Made by a program: the position numbers and the translations under genes. A stretch of DNA of 64,000 bases from Jacaranda mimosifolia (taxonomy: Eukaryota; Streptophyta; Magnoliopsida; Lamiales; Bignoniaceae), in contig CM032121.1 of NCBI GenBank assembly GCA_018894105.1, positions 17,651,230 through 17,715,229 on the forward strand. The letters run 5' to 3'. Every line of letters begins with the position of its first letter. Position 1 is the first letter of the stretch. Below are positions 59,139 to 64,000 of this stretch, in pieces. Under the pieces are notes generated by a model. It was not told where the DNA came from, did no database searches, and saw only the letters and a program-made list of their open reading frames with translations.

Positions 59139-60900
59139 CTATCTACGCTGCCTCATGTTTAAATCTTTCTGCGTATGTAAGCACTTGAGGCTTTTGTAGT
59201 CTGTGTATACCTCGAATATTGCTCCATACAAATAATGCCTCCACTTCGACAAAGTAAAAATGACTGCAACTAACTCCAGGTCATGCGTGGGGTAGTTTTC
59301 TTCATGGGGTTTCAATTTTTTGGATGCATAAGCAATCACATGCACCTTCTGCATCAACACACACCCTAACCCCTTATTGGAAGCATCTGTATATACCACA
59401 AAGCCCTTTAGGCCATCTGGAAGAGCTAGGACAGATGCCGTAGTTAGCTAGTGTTTTAACTCTTGGAAGCTTCTCTCACAATCATCATTCTAGCTAAAAG
59501 ATCGATCCTTCTATGTCAGTTTAGCCAACGAACCGGCTATCTTAGAAACATTTTGAACAAATCTTTGATAACAGCCGACTAACCCCAAGAAGCTTCAGAC
59601 TTTAGTGACATTTTCAGGCCTTCTCCAATTGACTATTACTTCCACTTTAGAGGGGTCAACTTTGATCCTGTTTTGGGTGATGATATGCCCCCAAAAAGGC
59701 TATTTTCTCCATGCAGAATTCGCACTTGCTGAATTTGGCATATAGTCGATGTTCCTTTAGAGTCTTAAGAACCAGGTGCATGTGTTTCACATGTTCTTCT
59801 TTGGATTTGGAAAACACCAGGATATTGTCGATGAAGATGACTACAAACTGGTCTAGATACGGCCTGAAAATATGATGCAATAAGTCCATGAATGCTGTTG
59901 GCACATTAGTTAGTCCAAAGGGCATTACCACAAATTCAAAGTGACCGTACCAAGAATTGAAGGTTGTCTTTAGGATATCCTCATCCCTGATGTTTAGTTG
60001 GTAGTACCCTTGTCTCAGATCTAGCTTTGAAAATATTCTTGACCTTTGTAGCAGATCGAACAACTCTTCTACATTTGGTAGGGGGTACTTATTCTTGATT
60101 GTGGCCTTGTTCAGTTCTCTGTAATCGATGAATATCCTTAGAGACCCATTCTTCTTGACAAATAATACAGGGGCTCCCCAAGGGGATGTGCTCGGTCTAA
60201 TGAACCCCTTTTCCAGTAGCTCCTGAAGTTGGTTCTTCAGTTCTTTAAGCTCTATGGGTTCCATTCAGTAAGGGGTCTTAGAAAAAGATGTGATCCCAGG
60301 GAGAGTGTGAATTACAAATTTTATCTCTCTATCTGGGGGTAACGAGTTTAATTCTTTTGAAAATACTTCTGGGTACTCAACTACCACTTCCACCTCCTCA
60401 ATCTTAACTGTATCTCGGGGCTTGTTGATAAGGTACGCCAAAAATCCTTGCCCACCTTCTCTCGAAATCTTTCTGGCCTCCAACGTAGATAAAATAGGTA
60501 CTGGTGAAGTATCATTTATGGGATGGCGTGTAGATACTGATGTGTTATCCCCGAGAGTAAGGCACTTGGTGTAACAATTTACATGTGCCTGATGTTTATA
60601 TAGCCAATCCATTCCAAGGATCAGATCATATCCTTGTATAGGCATTTGTATACGATCGGCTAAATATATCTTATCCCCAGCCACAATCGAGCAATCTCGA
60701 TAGATTACATCTGTCATTAACCCTATTCCTAAGGGTGTTTGAACTTCTATATGATAGGCCATAATTTCAGGTTGCATATTTAATTTTTTAGATATATTTG
60801 CAAATATGAAAGAATGCGAAGCTCTGGGATCATACAAGGCATTTCCAATAATTCCAGAAATAGAAATCGTACCTTCAACCACATCAGAGGGATCAGGTAT
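59139..60900 (-). pseudogene. Broken protease, reverse transcriptase and RNase H of the chromovirus
   Basis: Protease (about 60890-60540): ALYDPRASHSFIFANIS, where the usual D-x-G-A reads D-P-R-A, and YDLILGMDWL. A stop near 60262 separates it from RT. RT (60264-59656): [53 protein letters not shown], and the catalytic box FIDNILVFS, where the second Asp of x-I-D-D is Asn. A frame change follows LGA at about 59690. RNase H (59399-59139): [45 protein letters not shown]. The order and motifs are standard gypsy. The D to N change would abolish polymerisation. Confidence 0.88.
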
Positions 60901-60999
60901 TTCTTCCCCAATTAGAGCATACGCCCGTGCTTGGACCTTTGGCTTTCCACTAGATCCTGCAACCTGTTTCTCTTTTTTTGTAGGGGCTGGCCCCCTTCG

Positions 61000-62059
61000 A
61001 TTTGGGTAATTCTTGATCAGGTGCTGATCACTGCTATAAAATCTGCATCTGCCTTATTTTATCCAACATTCTGATTCATCATGACCTAATCTTCCACAAA
61101 ATCCACACGTCTTTGATGCTGGATTCGGGGCTCCATTAGTCTGATAAACTCGCTGATTAGCACCTCCAGTTTGTAACTTTGGTTGCTTCTTCCCAGAGTT
61201 GTTCTGCCCACCTGTCTTTTCGCCCTTTCTCTTCAATCTTTTTAATCTCCCGTAAATTCGATTCTACCTCTAGTGCTTTACTCACTGAACGATTGTAGTT
61301 TGAAAGATCACATGAGATAAAGCCTCGTCTAAGTTTGGGTCGTAACCCTTCCATAAACTTGCGAACCTGTCGCCTCTCATTGGCCAGTACATGGGGTGCG
61401 TACCAAATCAATCGGGTAAATGTAGCTTCTTATTGACTAACTGTAGATGTCCCTTGGATTAATTCCATGAATTCTCTTTCCCTAGCATACTTGGTCACCT
61501 CTGGTACATATTTTTCCATAAACTCCCAGGTGAAGTTTTCCCAAGTCCGCTGAGTTTCCTCCGCAGTCTACCTGCGATCAATCAATTACCACCAATCATG
61601 TATAGGATCATCTAGTAGAAATGTGGCGTATTGAATTTTCTGCTCATTTGGATATCGCAGAGTTCCAAATATCTTTTCTAAGCTCTTAACCCACATCTTA
61701 GCTTTTCTATCATCGGGCTCCCCTAGGAATTTAGGGGGTTGCAATCGGAGGAACTGATCCAAAGCTCGGTCCTCTACAGGATCTTCATTATTTTCTGCTC
61801 GGTTACCCTATCCCTGCTGTTGACCAAATTGCATAAATTGTTGCCACATCTTGAATATGGGCTTAGTTGGCTTGATTGCAGAGGGTTGATTAACCTGTAG
61901 GATCTGTGAGACCTCTTCCTCTGGTAAGGTTGGTTGCTCAACTGGTGCTCTCTACATAGAAATACGCTGTGCGGTTACCCTTGGACCAGGCGGTCTCCCT
62001 CTTCCTCACCGACCTGCTTAGGGTGGTTCAGGTACACGAGAACCTTTATGGGATGCCAT
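61000..62059 (-). pseudogene. Broken gag of the chromovirus
   Basis: The start at 62059 (MASHKGSRVPEPP) is followed by a stop after 13 codons and another shortly after. The Retrotrans_gag domain spans about 61800-61260, with RALDQFLRLQPPKFLGEPDD, IQYATFLLDDPIHDWW and REFMELIQGTSTVSQ. RLIWYAPHVLANERRQVRKF lies at 61411 and GLRPKLRRGF follows. The Lys/Gly-rich linker leads to an intact CCHC zinc knuckle CGFCGRLGHDESECW (about 61101-61060). The gene is equivalent to the gag of gypsy element 1. Confidence 0.85.
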
Positions 62060-62438
62060 TATCTTTCCCAAAACGTCCTTAACTCCTTCTCACTTACTGC
62101 TGCCAGGATTATACAATAACATCTAAAATTAGTATCAAAATTTTAATCTTATAAATATAGTTACAAAGAATTTGACAAATTAGACCAAGTTCAGACAATG
62201 ATGATCGATTCATTAAAGGTTAGCTAGCAACTTCCATTACCACCCTAACCTTATCCATAATTCTTGCTTAACCCGTTCGACGTACATAACCAAAGTTCTT
62301 CTCCCCAATTCTAAGTTCAAGGTTCATTTCGGAAGTGAAGTTTACAACTAGTCAACTACCTGAGATATAGGCCCCTATTTCCTATAGACTCGTCATGTAT
62401 CCTTCTAATACCCATTTACCTAGGTTATCATCAGACCT

Positions 62439-62452
62439 AGGCTCTGATACCA
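62439..62452 (-). other. Primer binding site (initiator tRNA-Met) of the chromovirus
   Basis: The minus strand reads TGGTATCAGAGCCT, four bases from the 5' LTR. It is complementary to the 3' end of plant initiator tRNA-Met, the usual primer of Ty3/gypsy elements. Confidence 0.88.
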
Positions 62453-62456
62453 AATC

Positions 62457-64000
62457 TGTAGCATCCCTTCTCAGGATGGCACCTAAGTTGAGGTACTACC
62501 AATTCAATCTCAATATTTCTCTCATAGCAACCAATAGGCCCACAAAGTTTCTCTTCAAATCCTTCAAGAAAGGCATAGTATTTTAACTTAACACGTTCTA
62601 GCAAAATAACCAAATACATAACATTAGCAAAATATATACAAGTTTAGGCCTTCATGATCATTCATGACCGATTACAACATCTCAAAATCAACTTAGCATA
62701 CATGGAAACCTATATACACAGCCAAGAGTCTAGTACATTTCAAAATACATTCAAGCCTGAAGACCTTGTTCACCATCTTTACCTATTTGAAGGAAATCAA
62801 ATAACAAGGGAGGATAAGTCATAGGGATTTAGTGAGGGAAAAGATAAGAATAAGATTTAAAAAGAAGTTAATGAAGTATGACTATTGATGAACAATTTGA
62901 TAGCAACAAGAAAGTCAATATGAATAAACGACATACATAATACACATGCAATCAAATTTAATAGGTTGTTGGTCATTTAATCCTTATTAATCTTAGATTA
63001 AATCATAATTTCGAGTGCCAAGTATCGATACTATTTAAACATGATTTCCTTATCACTCCATTGCTCGAGCACTCAGCTCAGTGTGTAACAACTTGTTGTA
63101 TGACATGGTTGACCGCATGCCGGATCTCGCCACTCACAGTTTGCTATCTCCAGCTATCTATAAGTAAGGATCGTAAGTGGGTACTAGCCAAAAGACCTGT
63201 CACCGTCAGTTCGTTTCGCCCGGTCGTCTTTTCAGACCTAGCCCCAGATCCAAATCCCCCCCGTGGCATTCTTCCGGGTGATATCCGGCCCATGGCGTCC
63301 CACGAGTTAATATAATGTAATGCTAACAGATATAAGTTGCACTTTTAAACATTCAGTATAATTATGATAGATACGTAGTTGAACTAATAATATACACTGG
63401 CCGGCAAGGCCATTTAGAGTTCATAACATAAGGCAACCATGTAACATAATAGAACAATAGATCGACACGATCTCTTTAATAAATAACAGACTTGTAAGAA
63501 TCTAGCAAGTTGTGGGGGACAGCTGGCAAGACTGCAGGGTACAAGGGACAGAATTCTAATAATGTAAAGAAAGTTCTGGGCACTAGAACAATTAGAAAAC
63601 AAAATTGGTATCAAAGATAACCCTCACGTGGGTGTTTAAATCGATAACGAATAACAATTCGAATTCCAAACACAAATCCAGATTTCAAACAAACAGAGTA
63701 CGGTACAAAATAGAACCCACACATGGGCTTATCACAAATAACAGATAGTTAGGAAAGGTGCCAGATTAGCAGACCCTCACCTCCAAAATCCTCATAAGGT
63801 AGCTACAGTCAATGGCCTATTGATCCACAGTTTCCTGATCCTCATCACCTAAACACGAGAGTGATTTACTTATCAAAACACATTTTCACCTAGGATAACC
63901 TCCAATAATTAAAACTATACTATTAATTGTCTAAAATCAATAACTACTCAATTTACTCGACATATGACTTCGTATGGAATTGTCATTAAGAAATACTCTT
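62457..64000 (-). repeat. 5' LTR of the chromovirus (partial)
   Basis: It starts TGTAGCATCCC on the plus strand and aligns with 54296 onward. It lacks the inverted and tandem duplication found there and runs past the window end. Confidence 0.87.

Larger units (their letters stand above)
51903..64000. mobile_element. CACTA transposon C (same family as B), right end outside the window
   Basis: It starts CACTACAAGAAAAAAATGG at 51903 and stays alignable with CACTA-B for several hundred bases, including GTAGCTACTAAAAGTGC and TAATGGTTAGTAAAGATG. It is interrupted at 54296 by a chromovirus, and its right end is not in the window. No transposase domain was seen in its visible 2.4 kb. Confidence 0.78.
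54296..64000 (-). mobile_element. Ty3/gypsy chromovirus (Tekay/Del type), 5' LTR cut by the window end
   Basis: The 3' LTR is 54296-57460; the interior 57461-62456 encodes gag, protease, RT, RNase H, integrase and a C-terminal chromodomain; the 5' LTR starts at 62457 and runs out of the window. The primer site matches initiator tRNA-Met. Chromodomain-bearing integrase with this layout defines chromoviruses, and the long LTRs and RT motifs fit the Tekay/Del clade. Numerous stops and frameshifts, plus changed catalytic residues, make it inactive. It lies within CACTA-C and is related to the gag-only element at 16079-24640. Confidence 0.87.

Overview
This window reads as eudicot plant nuclear DNA. 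It is AT-rich, has no operons or bacterial-type gene spacing, and is built almost wholly from degraded plant transposable elements nested inside one another. Only one locus looks like a host gene: a small, basic, serine-rich protein of 139 residues at 34896-35315 (+).

Layout. (1) <1-10945: a CACTA (En/Spm) transposon on the minus strand, with broken TNP2-type and TnpA-type genes, palindromic subterminal repeats, a GC-rich island near its 5' end, and a non-autonomous Mutator-like element (7822-9467) inserted with a 9-bp target duplication. (2) 10946-12946: unassigned AT-rich DNA with a 200-bp fragment resembling a group II intron 3' end and a patch of CACTA-like subterminal repeats. (3) 12967-29791: a second CACTA (target duplication GTA), inserted about 20 bp inside the terminus of a third CACTA. 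It carries an 8.6-kb Ty3/gypsy element (16079-24640, minus, target duplication CAAAT) that keeps only a broken gag and has a 41-bp minisatellite in both LTRs. (4) 29792-34590: relics, namely a hairpin repeat, a Copia gag fragment and a TnpA fragment. (5) 34597-39228: the host gene with two candidate TATA boxes, flanking DNA, microsatellites and a MITE-like element. (6) 39229-51586: a complete but dead Ty3/gypsy element of the Tat lineage (+) with two RNase H domains, a tandem-repeat 3' region and an antisense extra gene of the plant-mobile-domain type. (7) 51903->64000: another copy of the same CACTA family as in (3), interrupted by a Tekay/Del-type chromovirus (minus, 54296->64000) with gag, protease, RT, RNase H, integrase and chromodomain. 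One of its LTRs has been rearranged by an inverted duplication.

All transposon genes carry stops or frameshifts, and several catalytic residues are changed, so no element here looks autonomous. No rRNA, tRNA or CRISPR was found. I found no new gene system. The most informative items are the antisense gene of the Tat element, the LTR-embedded minisatellite, the inverted duplication inside an LTR, the CACTA-into-CACTA-end insertion and the host gene. Family assignments come from recognising motifs by eye; no database search was run.
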